Source: an uncultured Clostridia bacterium (GTDB taxonomy: Bacteria > Bacillota > Clostridia > UMGS1883). Taken from it: a stretch of DNA of 64,000 bases. Made by a program: the position numbers and the translations under genes. Below are positions 34,179-43,931 of this stretch, piece after piece. The stretch spans positions 1 to 64,000 of the forward strand of contig CAKSFM010000010.1 in assembly GCA_934454525.1 (NCBI GenBank), given 5' to 3'. Position 1 is the stretch's first letter. Each line of letters opens with the position of its first letter. The notes below the pieces were generated by a model. That model searched no databases, had not been told where the DNA came from, and saw nothing but the letters and a program-made list of their open reading frames with translations.

Positions 34179-35480
34179 ATGCTGCAAACTATACGTAATG
34201 CATGGAAGATCCCTGATTTAAGAAGAAAAATTATATACACTATATTCCTTTTGGTTGTATTCCGCTTCGGAAGCGTTATTCCGGTTCCGTGGATTGACAA
34301 AAACATTCTGCAGAACTGGCTCAACAGCGCCCAGGGCAGCACGCTTTTCGATTTGCTCGACACATTTTCGGGCGGTGCGTTCTCGCAGGCTACAATCTTT
34401 GCAATGTCCATCTCGCCCTATATCAACAGCTCCATTATCATGCAGCTTTTGTGCGTAGCTATTCCTGCTCTTGAAAGAATGAGCAAGGAAGGCGAGGAAG
34501 GCAGAAAGAAAATCACAAAGATCACACGTTATGTTACCGTTGCACTTGCAGCACTTCAGGCTTATGGTCTGTTTGTAACGCTGCACAATCAGGGCGCTAT
34601 CATGACTGTTCCCGGTGTTCCGAAAGTTCTTGTAGGATTCACTATTATCCTTGCTTTCACGGCAGGTACGGCGTTTCTTATGTGGCTTGGTGAGGAAATT
34701 ACCGGTAAAGGAATCGGAAACGGTATCTCAATGCTTATCTTTGCAGGTATCGTAAGCCGCATCCCCACAATGATGCAGACAGCATGGAAGGGTTTCGTTC
34801 CCACAGGCAAGTGGTATATGCTTATACTTCTCCTGATTTATTCCCTTGCGTCAATTATGTTCGTTGTTCTTGTTAACGAAGCAGAGCGCAGAATTCCCGT
34901 TCAGTACGCAAAACGCGTTGTAGGAAGAAAAATGTACGGAGGACAGAGCTCCAACATTCCGATAAAGGTTGCAATGGGCGGAGTTATTCCGATTATCTTT
35001 GCAATGAGCATTATGTCTTTCCCCGGAACGCTTGCACAGCTTTTCGGTAAGACAGACGGTGTGCTGATGAATATAACAAACTTTATCACAAGAGGTCCTA
35101 TCTATCCGATATTGTACTTCCTGCTGATTGTAGGATTCACGTACTTTTACACTTCAATCACTTTCAATCCGATTGAGGTTTCGAACAACATTAAGAGCAA
35201 CAACGGTATGATTCCGGGTATCCGTCCCGGAAGACCCACGACAGAGTATATTGCGAAGGTTCTCGGAAGAATCACTTTCATCGGTGCTATCTTCCTCGGA
35301 TTTATCGCAGTGCTTCCCATTGTTCTGACTCAGGTATTTTCGCAGTATCTCACGGCAAACATTTCGTCGCTTTCTCTCACAGGAACAAGCCTGCTCATCG
35401 TAGTCGGTGTTGCTCTTGAAACAGTGCGCGAGGTTGAAAGCCAGATGATTATGCGTCACTACAAAGGTTTCCTGGAATAA
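34179..35480 (+). CDS. secY: Protein translocase subunit SecY
   Basis: 433 residues and ten membrane helices, with the plug/TM2 region FSGGAFSQATIFAMSISPYI near residue 68, cytosolic loop VNEAERRIPVQYAKR near residue 230 and the C-terminal MIMRHYKGFLE. Central pore of the Sec translocon, working with SecE, SecG and SecA (not in this window). Position after rplO is canonical. Confidence 0.98.
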   Translation: MLQTIRNAWKIPDLRRKIIYTIFLLVVFRFGSVIPVPWIDKNILQNWLNSAQGSTLFDLLDTFSGGAFSQATIFAMSISPYINSSIIMQLLCVAIPALERMSKEGEEGRKKITKITRYVTVALAALQAYGLFVTLHNQGAIMTVPGVPKVLVGFTIILAFTAGTAFLMWLGEEITGKGIGNGISMLIFAGIVSRIPTMMQTAWKGFVPTGKWYMLILLLIYSLASIMFVVLVNEAERRIPVQYAKRVVGRKMYGGQSSNIPIKVAMGGVIPIIFAMSIMSFPGTLAQLFGKTDGVLMNITNFITRGPIYPILYFLLIVGFTYFYTSITFNPIEVSNNIKSNNGMIPGIRPGRPTTEYIAKVLGRITFIGAIFLGFIAVLPIVLTQVFSQYLTANISSLSLTGTSLLIVVGVALETVREVESQMIMRHYKGFLE

Positions 35481-35524
35481 GAAAGCCTATGGGAAGCGGT
35501 GACTTCCTGAAAGAAGGGTTTGTA

Positions 35525-36166
35525 ATGAAAATAACAATAATGGGACCTCCCGGAGGCGGCAAAGGAACGCAGGCTGAAATAATCAGCAAAAAGCTTTCCG
35601 TTCCGCATATATCAACGGGAGCAATAATCAGAAATGCAATCAGAAATCAAACTGAACTCGGCAAGGCAGCAAAACAGTATATCGATGGCGGACAGCTCGT
35701 TCCCGATGATGTTGTTATCGGCATGGTGTCGCACCGCCTTGCGGAGGATGATTGCAAAAACGGATATATCCTTGACGGCTTTCCGCGCACCCTCGTGCAG
35801 GCGCAGTCAATGGACGGCATCGGGATTAAGCTCGACTGTGTGCTTAATCTGCTTGCAACAGATGAGCAGATTATTGACCGCCTTTCGGGCAGACGCGAGT
35901 GCAGGCAGTGCGCAGCGCCGTATCATATAAAGTACAACCCTCCGAAAGTAGAGGGCAAGTGCGATAAATGCGGCGGCGAGCTGATGATGCGCTCGGACGA
36001 TAATCCCGATACCATTCGCGAAAGACTTGCCGTTTACCATAAGCAGACGGAGCCGCTCATAGGCTTCTACAGAAAATTGAATCTGCTTAAGGACATTCCC
36101 GGCCGTGATACCATTGAGGAGACAACGGCTGAGGTGTATAAGGCGCTGGGAGTAGACGGTCAATGA
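35525..36166 (+). CDS. adk: Adenylate kinase (zinc-lid form)
   Basis: 213 residues from ATG 35525 (AGAAGGG upstream; an ATG at 35489 adds a non-conserved stretch). P-loop GPPGGGKGT at 7-15, NMP-binding region and a long lid with four zinc-coordinating cysteines C126, C129, C146, C149, as in Gram-positive enzymes. Converts ATP plus AMP to two ADP. Overlaps map by 4 nt. Confidence 0.97.
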   Translation: MKITIMGPPGGGKGTQAEIISKKLSVPHISTGAIIRNAIRNQTELGKAAKQYIDGGQLVPDDVVIGMVSHRLAEDDCKNGYILDGFPRTLVQAQSMDGIGIKLDCVLNLLATDEQIIDRLSGRRECRQCAAPYHIKYNPPKVEGKCDKCGGELMMRSDDNPDTIRERLAVYHKQTEPLIGFYRKLNLLKDIPGRDTIEETTAEVYKALGVDGQ

Positions 36167-36912
36167 TTATAATCAAAACAAAACCGGAAATCGAAAAAAT
36201 GAAAGAAGCCGGAAAAATCGTTCGTGAAGCACTTTGGACTGCCGGTGAGCATGTAGCTCCCGGGATGACAACAAGTGAGCTTAATCACATTATTGAAAAG
36301 TGTATTACGAAATATGGCGCACGTCCGTCGTTTAAGAACTACAACGGATTTCCGGCGGCGAGCTGCATATCCCCGAACTGCATTGTTGTTCACGGTATCC
36401 CGTCGGCAAAAACGGTGCTGCATGAGGGCGATATAGTAAGTGTTGATATAGGTGCGTGTCTCGGCGGCTATCATGGTGACGCGGCACGAACCTTTCCGGT
36501 AGGAAATATTTCATCGGAAGCGCAAAAGCTTATTGATGTGACCAAGGAATGTTTTTTCCGCGGAGCCGCAAAAGCGGTTCACGGCAACAGAATAGGAGAC
36601 ATCGGAAGCGCCGTTCAGTCTCTTGCAGAGGAAAACGGCTACGGCGTTGTCCGCGAGCTTGTCGGACACGGCGTCGGGAAAAATCTTCATGAGGATCCTG
36701 ATGTGCCGAACTTTGGAAAAGCCGGTCACGGAATAAGGCTTACAGCGGGAATGGTGATTGCGATTGAGCCGATGATTAACATGGGCTGCAAGGAGGTTGA
36801 CTTTGACCGCGCCGACGGCTGGACCGTAAGGACGCGTGACAGAAAACTTTCCGCGCACTATGAAAACACCGTTCTTGTAACGGACGGTGAACCGATATTT
36901 TTAACGCTGTAG
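36163..36912 (+). CDS. map: Methionine aminopeptidase type I
   Basis: 249 residues with all five metal ligands in the expected motifs: Asp in SVDIGACLGG, Asp in GDAARTF, His in ELVGHGVGKN, Glu in IAIEPMINM and Glu in HYENTV. Removes N-terminal Met from nascent proteins. Start overlaps the end of adk (ATGA). Confidence 0.97.
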   Translation: MIIIKTKPEIEKMKEAGKIVREALWTAGEHVAPGMTTSELNHIIEKCITKYGARPSFKNYNGFPAASCISPNCIVVHGIPSAKTVLHEGDIVSVDIGACLGGYHGDAARTFPVGNISSEAQKLIDVTKECFFRGAAKAVHGNRIGDIGSAVQSLAEENGYGVVRELVGHGVGKNLHEDPDVPNFGKAGHGIRLTAGMVIAIEPMINMGCKEVDFDRADGWTVRTRDRKLSAHYENTVLVTDGEPIFLTL

Positions 36913-36921
36913 GGTGGTAAA

Positions 36922-37182
36922 ATGCACAGAGGAACGGTAGTGCGGTCGCTTGCCGGTCACGATAACGGCAGACTTTATATTGTTCTTGATTTTAAGGACG
37001 GATATGCCTTTGTGGCAGACGGCAGACACCATACGCTCGAAAAGCCGAAAAAGAAAAAGCAAAAGCATCTTAAGGACACGGGCGATTATGCGGAGCTTTC
37101 CAAGTATGACCCGCTTTACGATGCTCACATATTGAAGGAGCTTAAATGCTCGGAAAAAAAGGGAGGTTGTTGCCTTGGCTAA
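36922..37182 (+). CDS. KOW-domain (L14e-like) RNA-binding protein
   Basis: 86 residues. An N-terminal KOW-like beta segment ([20 protein letters not shown], residues 3-22) is followed by a lysine-rich helix ([12 protein letters not shown]) and a Cys-containing tail (CSEKKGGCC). Small L14e-type proteins commonly lie between map and infA in Firmicutes; their precise role at the ribosome is not settled. Ends 8 nt inside infA. Confidence 0.85.
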   Translation: MHRGTVVRSLAGHDNGRLYIVLDFKDGYAFVADGRHHTLEKPKKKKQKHLKDTGDYAELSKYDPLYDAHILKELKCSEKKGGCCLG

Positions 37183-37393
37183 AGAAGATGTATTGGAGCT
37201 TGAAGGTACCGTGCTTGAAGCTTTGCCAAACGCAATGTTTCAGGTGGAGCTTGATAACGGACATCAGATCCTGGCACACATATCAGGCAAGTTGAGGATG
37301 AACTTTATTAGAATTTTGCCCGGAGACAAGGTTACTGTGGAGCTTTCTCCATACGACCTCACCCGCGGAAGGATTACCTGGCGGGCAAAATAA
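37175..37393 (+). CDS. infA: Translation initiation factor IF-1
   Basis: 72 residues, a full-length OB-fold factor ([40 protein letters not shown]). Binds the A site of the 30S subunit. Starts at TTG behind GGGAGG, overlapping the KOW gene by 8 nt. Confidence 0.97.
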   Translation: MAKEDVLELEGTVLEALPNAMFQVELDNGHQILAHISGKLRMNFIRILPGDKVTVELSPYDLTRGRITWRAK

Positions 37394-37537
<144 letters not shown>

Positions 37538-37655
37538 TTTATAGTCCGTTTGCGGGCGCGGCTGAAGCCGCTTTATGCGGTTGCCCGGAACGCATGATTA
37601 ATTACCCTATTCCAATAGAAGTTTGTTTCATTAATTTTTGGAGGTGTATTAACAG

Positions 37656-38024
37656 ATGGCGAGAATAGCCGGTGTTGATCTGCCCCGTGAAAAACGTGTT
37701 GAGATAGGTCTCACATACGTTTACGGAATCGGCAGAACAAGCGCAACCAAGATTCTTAAGGCTACGGGAATCAATCCCGATACAAGAGTTAAGGATCTCA
37801 CAGAGGATGAGGTTGCAAAGATAAGAGATGCGATAGATCATGAATATACCGTTGAAGGTGACCTTCGCCGTGAGGTTGCGCTTAACATTAAGCGTCTGAC
37901 CGAAATCGGCTCTTACAGAGGTATCCGTCACAGACGCGGACTCCCCGTAAGAGGTCAGAGAACAAAAACAAACGCAAGAACCCGCAAGGGCCCGAAGCGC
38001 ACTATTGCAAATAAGAAGAAGTAA
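37656..38024 (+). CDS. rpsM: 30S ribosomal protein S13
   Basis: 122 residues: [20 protein letters not shown] start, helix-two-turn-helix and basic tail [18 protein letters not shown] ([20 protein letters not shown]). Head protein contacting P-site tRNA and L5. Confidence 0.98.
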   Translation: MARIAGVDLPREKRVEIGLTYVYGIGRTSATKILKATGINPDTRVKDLTEDEVAKIRDAIDHEYTVEGDLRREVALNIKRLTEIGSYRGIRHRRGLPVRGQRTKTNARTRKGPKRTIANKKK

Positions 38025-38036
38025 GGAGGAGAGAGT

Positions 38037-38432
38037 ATGGCTAAAACTGTAAAAAGAGTAGCTCGTAAAAAGAAAGAACGCAAAAATATCGAGCGCGGTG
38101 CAGCTCATATCCGCAGCACCTTTAACAACACCATCGTTACGATGACAGATGTAAACGGTAATGCTCTTTCCTGGGCAAGCGCAGGCGGCCTTGGCTTCCG
38201 CGGTTCTAAAAAGAGCACTCCCTTTGCTGCACAGATGGCAGCAGAAACAGCTGCAAAGGCAGCTATGGAACACGGTCTGAAAACTGTTGAAGTTTTCGTT
38301 AAAGGACCCGGTGCCGGCCGTGAAGCCGCAATCCGTGCCCTTCAGGCAGCAGGTCTTGAGGTAAGCCTTATTAAAGACGTTACCCCCATTCCCCATAACG
38401 GCTGCCGTCCGCCCAAAAGAAGAAGAGTGTGA
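38037..38432 (+). CDS. rpsK: 30S ribosomal protein S11
   Basis: 131 residues: [20 protein letters not shown] core and the invariant C-terminal [12 protein letters not shown]. Platform protein near the E site. Confidence 0.98.
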   Translation: MAKTVKRVARKKKERKNIERGAAHIRSTFNNTIVTMTDVNGNALSWASAGGLGFRGSKKSTPFAAQMAAETAAKAAMEHGLKTVEVFVKGPGAGREAAIRALQAAGLEVSLIKDVTPIPHNGCRPPKRRRV

Positions 38433-38450
38433 TGGAGGTGCAGAGATAAT

Positions 38451-39077
38451 ATGGCAAGATATACAGATGCGGTGTGCAGACTTTGCCGCCGTGAAGGTCA
38501 GAAGCTCTTTTTGAAGGGCGAAAGATGTTATTCCGATAAATGCGCAATCGCAAGGCGCGAGTATGCTCCCGGTCAGCACGGTCAGGGCAGAAAGAAAGTT
38601 TCCGAATACGGTCTTCAGATGCGCGAAAAGCAGAAAGTAAAGCGTTACTACGGCGTTTTGGAGAGCCAGTTCAGAACATATTTTGAGCTTGCTTCCAACA
38701 AGAGCGGTATCGTCGGTGAAAACCTTCTTACAATTTGCGAAAGCCGCCTTGACAACGTTTGCTACAGAGCAGGCTTTGCGCTGAGCCGTGCAGAAGCACG
38801 TCAGCTTGTAAGACACGGTCATTTCACTGTAAACGGTAAAAAGGTTAATATCCCCTCATATCTTATTAAAGAGGGCGATGTTATCGCTGTTACGGAAAAG
38901 AGCCTCGGTCAGGCAAAGATGAAGGCTGTGCTTGAGTCAACGGAAGGCAAAAATATCCCCGCTTGGCTTGACCTCGATTCCAATGCTCACTCAGTAAAGG
39001 TTCTCAACCTTGCAAAGCGTGAGGATATTGATTACGAGGTTAACGAAACACTTATTGTCGAGTTGTACTCCAGGTAA
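38451..39077 (+). CDS. rpsD: 30S ribosomal protein S4, zinc form
   Basis: 208 residues. An N-terminal four-cysteine cluster (C9, C12, C26, C31) marks the zinc-binding S4, and an S4 RNA-binding domain ([20 protein letters not shown]) follows near residue 100. Primary assembly protein. In Bacillus rpsD is unlinked; here it stays in the alpha cluster. A weak GAGGGC/GCCCTC hairpin follows before rpoA. Confidence 0.98.
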   Translation: MARYTDAVCRLCRREGQKLFLKGERCYSDKCAIARREYAPGQHGQGRKKVSEYGLQMREKQKVKRYYGVLESQFRTYFELASNKSGIVGENLLTICESRLDNVCYRAGFALSRAEARQLVRHGHFTVNGKKVNIPSYLIKEGDVIAVTEKSLGQAKMKAVLESTEGKNIPAWLDLDSNAHSVKVLNLAKREDIDYEVNETLIVELYSR

Positions 39078-39164
39078 CACAAATGAGCAAAGAGGGCGCT
39101 TGCCTTTCTTTGCTTGCCCTCGGGTATTTTATTCATAAATAAATAAGTGGGAGGGTTTTATATA

Positions 39165-40121
39165 ATGACTGATTTAAGATTTGAAAAGCCTCGTGTTGAA
39201 CGTGTGGAACTCAGCGAGGACGGTTCTTACGGTAAATATACCGTTGCCCCGCTTCAGCGCGGCTACGGTACAACTCTCGGGAACTCTCTGCGCAGAATGA
39301 TGCTTTCCTCCCTGGAGGGAGCGGCAATATCTTCAATTAAGATTGAAAATGTTCAGCATGAATTCTCCACGATCCCCGGCGTTAAGGAAGATGTCAGCGA
39401 GATTGTGTTAAACATCAAGCAGGTTATAATAAAGCTTTATTCGGACGGTCCGAAAACCGTCTATATTGAAGCTGAGGGTGCGGGCGAGCTTTGCGCGCGC
39501 GATATTAAAACCGACAGCGATGTTGAAATTGTTAATCCCGATCTGCATCTTGCAACGTTAAACGAGGATGCAAAGCTTTATATGGAAATCACGATAAACC
39601 GCGGAAGAGGGTATGTTTCTGCCGAGAAAAACAAGGCAATGCTTCAGCCCCTTATCGGACTTATCCCTGTGGATTCCATTTACACGCCTGTCCAGAAGGT
39701 GAACTACTATGTGGAAAACACCCGCGTCGGACAGAACACTGACTACGACAAGCTTACGGTTGAGGTTTGGACAAACGGCACCAAAACAGCGGATGAGGCA
39801 ATCAGTCTTTCCGCAAAGATCATTAATGATCATATGATGCTCTTTATCCAGCTCACGGATGAGGCGATGAACGTAGAAACAATGGTTGAAAAGGAAGAAA
39901 CAAAGAAAGAAAAGATGCTTGATATGACTATCGAGGAGCTTGACCTTTCCGTTCGTTCCTACAACTGCCTGAAGCGCGCCGGTATCAACACTGTTGAGGA
40001 TTTGACGCTGCGCAGGGAAGAAGAAATGATGAAGGTAAGAAACCTTGGGCGCAAATCACTTGATGAGGTTTGTAACAAGCTGAAATCTCTCGGGTTTTCA
40101 TTTGCTCCCGATGAGGACTGA
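39165..40121 (+). CDS. rpoA: RNA polymerase alpha subunit
   Basis: 318 residues from ATG 39165 (GGGAGG 11 nt upstream). N-terminal dimerisation domain ([20 protein letters not shown]) and C-terminal UP-element/activator-binding domain ([20 protein letters not shown], residues about 252-312), complete. Confidence 0.97.
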   Translation: MTDLRFEKPRVERVELSEDGSYGKYTVAPLQRGYGTTLGNSLRRMMLSSLEGAAISSIKIENVQHEFSTIPGVKEDVSEIVLNIKQVIIKLYSDGPKTVYIEAEGAGELCARDIKTDSDVEIVNPDLHLATLNEDAKLYMEITINRGRGYVSAEKNKAMLQPLIGLIPVDSIYTPVQKVNYYVENTRVGQNTDYDKLTVEVWTNGTKTADEAISLSAKIINDHMMLFIQLTDEAMNVETMVEKEETKKEKMLDMTIEELDLSVRSYNCLKRAGINTVEDLTLRREEEMMKVRNLGRKSLDEVCNKLKSLGFSFAPDED

Positions 40122-40169
40122 TTACCTATAGTTAACTGATATATCAGAAGTTTTGAAGGAGGAATATCA

Positions 40170-40514
40170 ATGCCCGGAACAAGAAAGCTCGGTCGTCCTA
40201 CCGACCAAAGAATAGCTATGCTGCGTGGTATGGTTACTGCTCTTTTGGAAAACGGCAAGATCGAAACGACTGTAACTCGTGCTAAAGAAGTTCGTCCGCT
40301 CGCTGAGAATATGATCACTCTCGGTAAGCGCGGAGATCTTCATGCAAGAAGACAGGCGCTTAGCTTCATCACAAAGGAAGATGTTGTTAAGAAATTATTT
40401 GATGAGCTTGCTCCCAAATATGCAGAGCGTAACGGCGGTTATACTCAGATTTTCAAGACAGGCGTTCGCCGCGGAGACAATGCTCCGATGGCTATAATCA
40501 AGCTTGTTGACTAA
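40170..40514 (+). CDS. rplQ: 50S ribosomal protein L17
   Basis: 114 residues: [20 protein letters not shown] start and the [20 protein letters not shown] end. Last gene of the cluster; the ecf/truA/rplM/rpsI genes that follow in Bacillus are absent. Confidence 0.98.
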   Translation: MPGTRKLGRPTDQRIAMLRGMVTALLENGKIETTVTRAKEVRPLAENMITLGKRGDLHARRQALSFITKEDVVKKLFDELAPKYAERNGGYTQIFKTGVRRGDNAPMAIIKLVD

Positions 40515-40524
40515 AAAAATCAAA

Positions 40525-40699
40525 GGGGATGTTAAAAAGCTCCGGAACGCAAGAAAAGGAGAAAAAGCATATATTACAGGAAATATAATTGTTGCAATTT
40601 GGTTTCATTGAGGTAGAAAAATCAAAAATTGATTTTTCAAAGAATTGCTCCTTTTCTTGCTATCAACAAACTTCGCCGCTCGGCGTACCTATGTACGCC
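40525..40699 (-). repeat. Dispersed intergenic repeat, copy 3 (inverted)
   Basis: Reverse-complement match to 105-280, starting GGGGATGTTAA and ending at GTACCTATGTACGCC. The AT-rich hairpin is kept (40623-40645 region) but with a different loop length. Similarity to the partial copy at 9381-9470 continues to about 40765. Confidence 0.75.
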
Positions 40700-40768
40700 A
40701 TCGGGTAACCCAAAGCTGAAGCTTTGGCTCAGTTTGTTAATTCCAAAGCTTTTTTCCTATCCCCTTGT

Positions 40769-40823
40769 AAAAGCAGAGGCTGTTTAAAAAGCCAATTGAC
40801 TTTTTAAACAGCCTCCTGCTTTT
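40769..40823 (+). terminator. Terminator of the ribosomal protein cluster
   Basis: A 16-bp perfect stem (40776-40791 with 40800-40815), extended by AAAAGCA/TGCTTTT with one bulge, ending in T residues. Confidence 0.85.
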
Positions 40824-40825
40824 AT

Positions 40826-40865
40826 AAGTAAGCCTCCCCCGGCATTTGCCGGGGGAGGCTTACTT
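40826..40865. terminator. Second, GC-rich hairpin at the convergent junction
   Basis: An 18-bp perfect stem (40826-40843 with 40848-40865) with a 4-nt loop, directly after the first hairpin and before the 3' end of the minus-strand sipL-like gene. Suits termination from the minus-strand side. Confidence 0.8.
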
Positions 40866-40890
40866 GTTATTTATAATCAAGCTCGTTTTT

Positions 40891-42417
40891 TTACTTCGGA
40901 ATAATGAGCGCCGCGCACGGCGAAAGTGCGTCTTCGCTTTCAAGTGCGTTAGCGTTTAAAATATCCTCCTCGGCAATATTGTATTCCTTGGCAATATCCC
41001 AAAGGCTGCGATCCTCCGATGCATACGAAATAATAATTGACGGGCGCTTTGGCGGTGTGTATTCCTCTGTCTGCACATCGGAAATAATAATTTCCTCGCG
41101 GCTGCGTATGCACTGCGTTGTTATTGCAAGGCTTCCGCGTATTTCAATACTGCGCTCACCGCTGATAACATAACTCAGGCTTTTTAGCTTACATTCCGCC
41201 GAAGGCGTGAGTGTGCAGTCTGGTGCGTCCGTCACAACCGAGAACTCGATATCAGCCTTGTAGCTGTACACCGGGGAAAGAGCGTCGTGACTCAGATAAA
41301 GAATATAAACTTCTGTATAACCCGATATTTTCAGCTTGTCACCGATTATTTCACATTTTTCGGCAAACGGCCGTGCCACTGTTTCATACACTGTTTCAAT
41401 CGGAGCTGCCGATTCCGGAAGCGTGACAAGCTCTTTGAAATTGATTTCGTTATGAACGGTTCCCTCAATGCTCGAAACTTTAACCGGACTGTTTTTGCAG
41501 CTAAGTGCACCGCGCGGAATGTACGCGTCCGTAACTGCACTGCAATGCACAGTTTCCTTTGCCGTGACGCGGAAAAACAGTTCAGCGTCAACATCAAGTA
41601 TTCGCTTTTCGCCAACCGCATCGTCTGCGGCGCGAACACTCAGATCGGTGATTTTGGCATTATAGTCAACCATCATATCGCCGCGTATACCCTGAACATC
41701 AATTACCTGCGCAAACGGAAGCTCTGTTTCAATATAATCAAGTCTGCCTTCGGCGCAGTAAAGCGTGGTGACCGTAATCGTTCCTTTAATTATAGCTTTG
41801 TCATCAATAATCTTTATATCACTGTCCGATATTTCAGCGTCGGATTTAAGAATTTCGGAAATGCTCATTTTGCCTGCCGAAAGTTCAAAGCTGTCGGTAA
41901 CGGTCGCGGAGCTTTCGGCAAATGCCCGTATAACGGTTGATGAAAGCTCAGTTTTGCGTGTGCGCGCACCGTCAATTGATGAAATGAGATTAAGCTCCCC
42001 CCGGTCATAAACCTTCAGGCAACCGCATAAAACTGCCTTTGCGGTAAGCTTGCGGCAGTTGGCCAGGTCATAGCTCAGGCTTGAAACCTCTGCGTCTGCA
42101 ACGGTGAGCATACCTTCCGCTATGCCGCTGTGAGTAAACAGGTTTGAAAAAACACAGGAGGAGTCAATGGAGCAAACGCATTTTTCCTCATTGTCGGCAA
42201 GATAAAGTATGTTAAATGAAATTGTTCCCGATAATATCACCCGATCGGTCTGTGTTTCACAGCTTGTTACCTTTGCCCGTGCGCTGATTTGCAGTATTCT
42301 CGAAATGTCAGGCTTTGAATCGGGCACGATAATGTCGCACTCGGTATTAAATTCACTTTTTGTATGGCACACAGCCGGGCATACCGAGAGCTTTTCGTTG
42401 TTAATATTGATTTCCAT
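40891..42417 (-). CDS. SPOCS (DUF3794) and LysM protein, SipL-like spore coat factor
   Basis: 508 residues. Three SPOCS/DUF3794-type beta domains (about 35-130, 190-290 and 345-450) are followed by a C-terminal LysM (about 458-508, SLWDIAKEYNIAEEDILNAN). This is the layout of SipL, which in Clostridioides difficile binds SpoIVA and anchors the coat to the forespore. No signal peptide, which fits action in the mother-cell cytosol. The ATG lies behind AAGGGGGATG, and the promoter at 42441 matches that of spoIIIAA, so it is probably made under sigma-E. Confidence 0.85.
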   Translation of the reverse strand: MEININNEKLSVCPAVCHTKSEFNTECDIIVPDSKPDISRILQISARAKVTSCETQTDRVILSGTISFNILYLADNEEKCVCSIDSSCVFSNLFTHSGIAEGMLTVADAEVSSLSYDLANCRKLTAKAVLCGCLKVYDRGELNLISSIDGARTRKTELSSTVIRAFAESSATVTDSFELSAGKMSISEILKSDAEISDSDIKIIDDKAIIKGTITVTTLYCAEGRLDYIETELPFAQVIDVQGIRGDMMVDYNAKITDLSVRAADDAVGEKRILDVDAELFFRVTAKETVHCSAVTDAYIPRGALSCKNSPVKVSSIEGTVHNEINFKELVTLPESAAPIETVYETVARPFAEKCEIIGDKLKISGYTEVYILYLSHDALSPVYSYKADIEFSVVTDAPDCTLTPSAECKLKSLSYVISGERSIEIRGSLAITTQCIRSREEIIISDVQTEEYTPPKRPSIIISYASEDRSLWDIAKEYNIAEEDILNANALESEDALSPCAALIIPK

Positions 42418-42440
42418 GGCGCATCCCCCTTACAACGAAA

Positions 42441-42467
42441 TATATATGACAAGCTGTGAAAAAATAT
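42441..42467 (-). promoter_or_regulatory. Candidate sigma-E promoter of the sipL-like gene
   Basis: On the minus strand: ATA, 16 nt, CATATATA, then within 20 nt AAGGGGG, the same spacing and sequence as before spoIIIAA. The rest of 42468-42646 is AT-rich with no clear feature; an AAGGAGGG at 42509-42517 followed by ATG has no useful open frame. Confidence 0.55.
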
Positions 42468-42646
42468 GCAAAAAAATATGACAGACATTCAGCGAAGTCT
42501 GCCACTAAAAGGAGGGAAAATGAAAAAAGTTTGTGTACCTCATCGGTACATCTATATAATAATCTAAATTCTTTGTTTTTGCAATTCGCAAAATATACTG
42601 ATTATATATTTTTTTATGATTTTTTTTGTCGAATTTGCATAAATTA

Positions 42647-43819
42647 TTAAAGAATACAACCGTAAATGATATTTCTGATTCTTGTGTGAACGTACGGTTC
42701 AAGATTGTTTAACATATGCTGCCCGTACACAGCGCTTATCCGATTCTCGGGGTCAATCATAATATACGAGCCTGCCGCGCCGCCCCAGCCGAATTCCCCG
42801 TGCGGCGAGAGTGAGCCGCCGTATGCGCGGTCAATGAGCGTGCGCACACCGAGACCGTAGCCGTAACCGCGAAGCTGCGGCCAGTTAAAGTCGGGAAGTT
42901 GCTGCGGAGTAAGCCTGTTGGTGCGCATAAGGTCAACTGCGCTGCGGCTGAGAATACGCGTTCCGTCAAACGATGTTCCGCCGTTTGCCATAGCGTCGGC
43001 AAATTTTATATAATCGTCAACAGTTGAAATAATTCCTGCTCCGCCGCTGTCATACTCGCTGCCGAGAACAAGGTAATTTGTTTTTTGGATTTCCGTAGTT
43101 TTTTTCGTATCAGAGTCATACATATACTGCTTTGCAATGCGGGAATAATCCGCTTCGGTCGGGTGAAAGAATGAATTTGTCATGCCGAGCGGCTCGAAAA
43201 TTGTTTCTGAAACATAGTCCGAGAAGCGTTTTCCCGAAACAACCTCAACAAATGCCGCAAGCACATCATGGCAAAGACTGTACTGCCAATGAGCTCCCGG
43301 TTCAAAATCAAGCGGCTGCTCGGAAAGCGCTTTGGCAATCATCCTTGTCGGGAATTTCCCGTCCGTATCGCGTATTTTCTGCTTGATATTTTCGGATTCC
43401 GTGTCGTAATTAAATCCTGCCGACATGGTAAACAGATGCTCAATCAAAATGGGGTTTTCCGCCTTTACGACTTCAAAATCCGTGTTTTCGTTTTCCGCGC
43501 TCCTGCCCTGGGCAACGGACAACCCCTCCCCCGAATCGGAAAAGTGCTTTTTCACTGTCATTTCACGGAATTCCGGCATATATTCATATAACGGCTCTGC
43601 AAGCTGAAATTTTCCCTTTTCAAAAAGTGAAAGCGCTGCCGCGCATGTTATCGGTTTGGACATTGAGTACATGTTGTACAGCGGAGCGGCAGGGTCAATC
43701 GAGCCGCTGCCGTAAGAAAACAGCTCCTTTCCGTCGCGGTGAACGCGGATTTCGGCTGTGGGAATTCCGACCTCCTCCGTTAAATGGTCAAGAAAACTGC
43801 TGAGCGGTGAAAAATTCAT
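42647..43819 (-). CDS. Beta-lactamase-family serine hydrolase
   Basis: 390 residues with the class C beta-lactamase/DD-peptidase fold. The nucleophile motif is SxxK (S52-M-S-K55 in YNMYSMSKP); the second motif reads Y-S-L (HWQYSLCHD) in place of the usual YxN, and HGEFGWGGAAGSY near residue 345 supplies the KTG-box equivalent. There is no signal peptide, so it is likely a cytosolic esterase or peptidase rather than a drug-resistance enzyme. Substrate unknown. Divergent from the next gene. Confidence 0.85.
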   Translation of the reverse strand: MNFSPLSSFLDHLTEEVGIPTAEIRVHRDGKELFSYGSGSIDPAAPLYNMYSMSKPITCAAALSLFEKGKFQLAEPLYEYMPEFREMTVKKHFSDSGEGLSVAQGRSAENENTDFEVVKAENPILIEHLFTMSAGFNYDTESENIKQKIRDTDGKFPTRMIAKALSEQPLDFEPGAHWQYSLCHDVLAAFVEVVSGKRFSDYVSETIFEPLGMTNSFFHPTEADYSRIAKQYMYDSDTKKTTEIQKTNYLVLGSEYDSGGAGIISTVDDYIKFADAMANGGTSFDGTRILSRSAVDLMRTNRLTPQQLPDFNWPQLRGYGYGLGVRTLIDRAYGGSLSPHGEFGWGGAAGSYIMIDPENRISAVYGQHMLNNLEPYVHTRIRNIIYGCIL

Positions 43820-43847
43820 ATTAATTACCTCTTTCTCATTATAATTG

Positions 43848-43876
43848 TTGCATTGAATAAAAATGTATGATATATT
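43848..43876 (+). promoter_or_regulatory. Candidate promoter of the transglutaminase-like gene
   Basis: TTGCAT (43848-43853), 17-nt spacer, TATATT (43871-43876), 55 nt before ATG. Confidence 0.5.
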
Positions 43877-43931
43877 ATTTTAAAACAAATATATGAGAAT
43901 GTCAAATATAAAAACAGCAGGAGGATATAAA

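Noticed and set aside
37602..38822. 406-codon minus-strand frame across rpsM, rpsK and rpsD
   Set aside because: Antisense shadow of three certain ribosomal genes; Cys/Ser-rich composition typical of such shadows.
42509..42560. AGGAGGG plus ATG suggesting a small gene downstream of position 42509
   Set aside because: The frame after this ATG is short, A-rich and shows no conserved pattern.
42647..43819. Serine hydrolase as an antibiotic-resistance beta-lactamase
   Set aside because: No signal peptide and the second motif is YSL rather than YxN; esterase/peptidase-like members of this fold are far more common.
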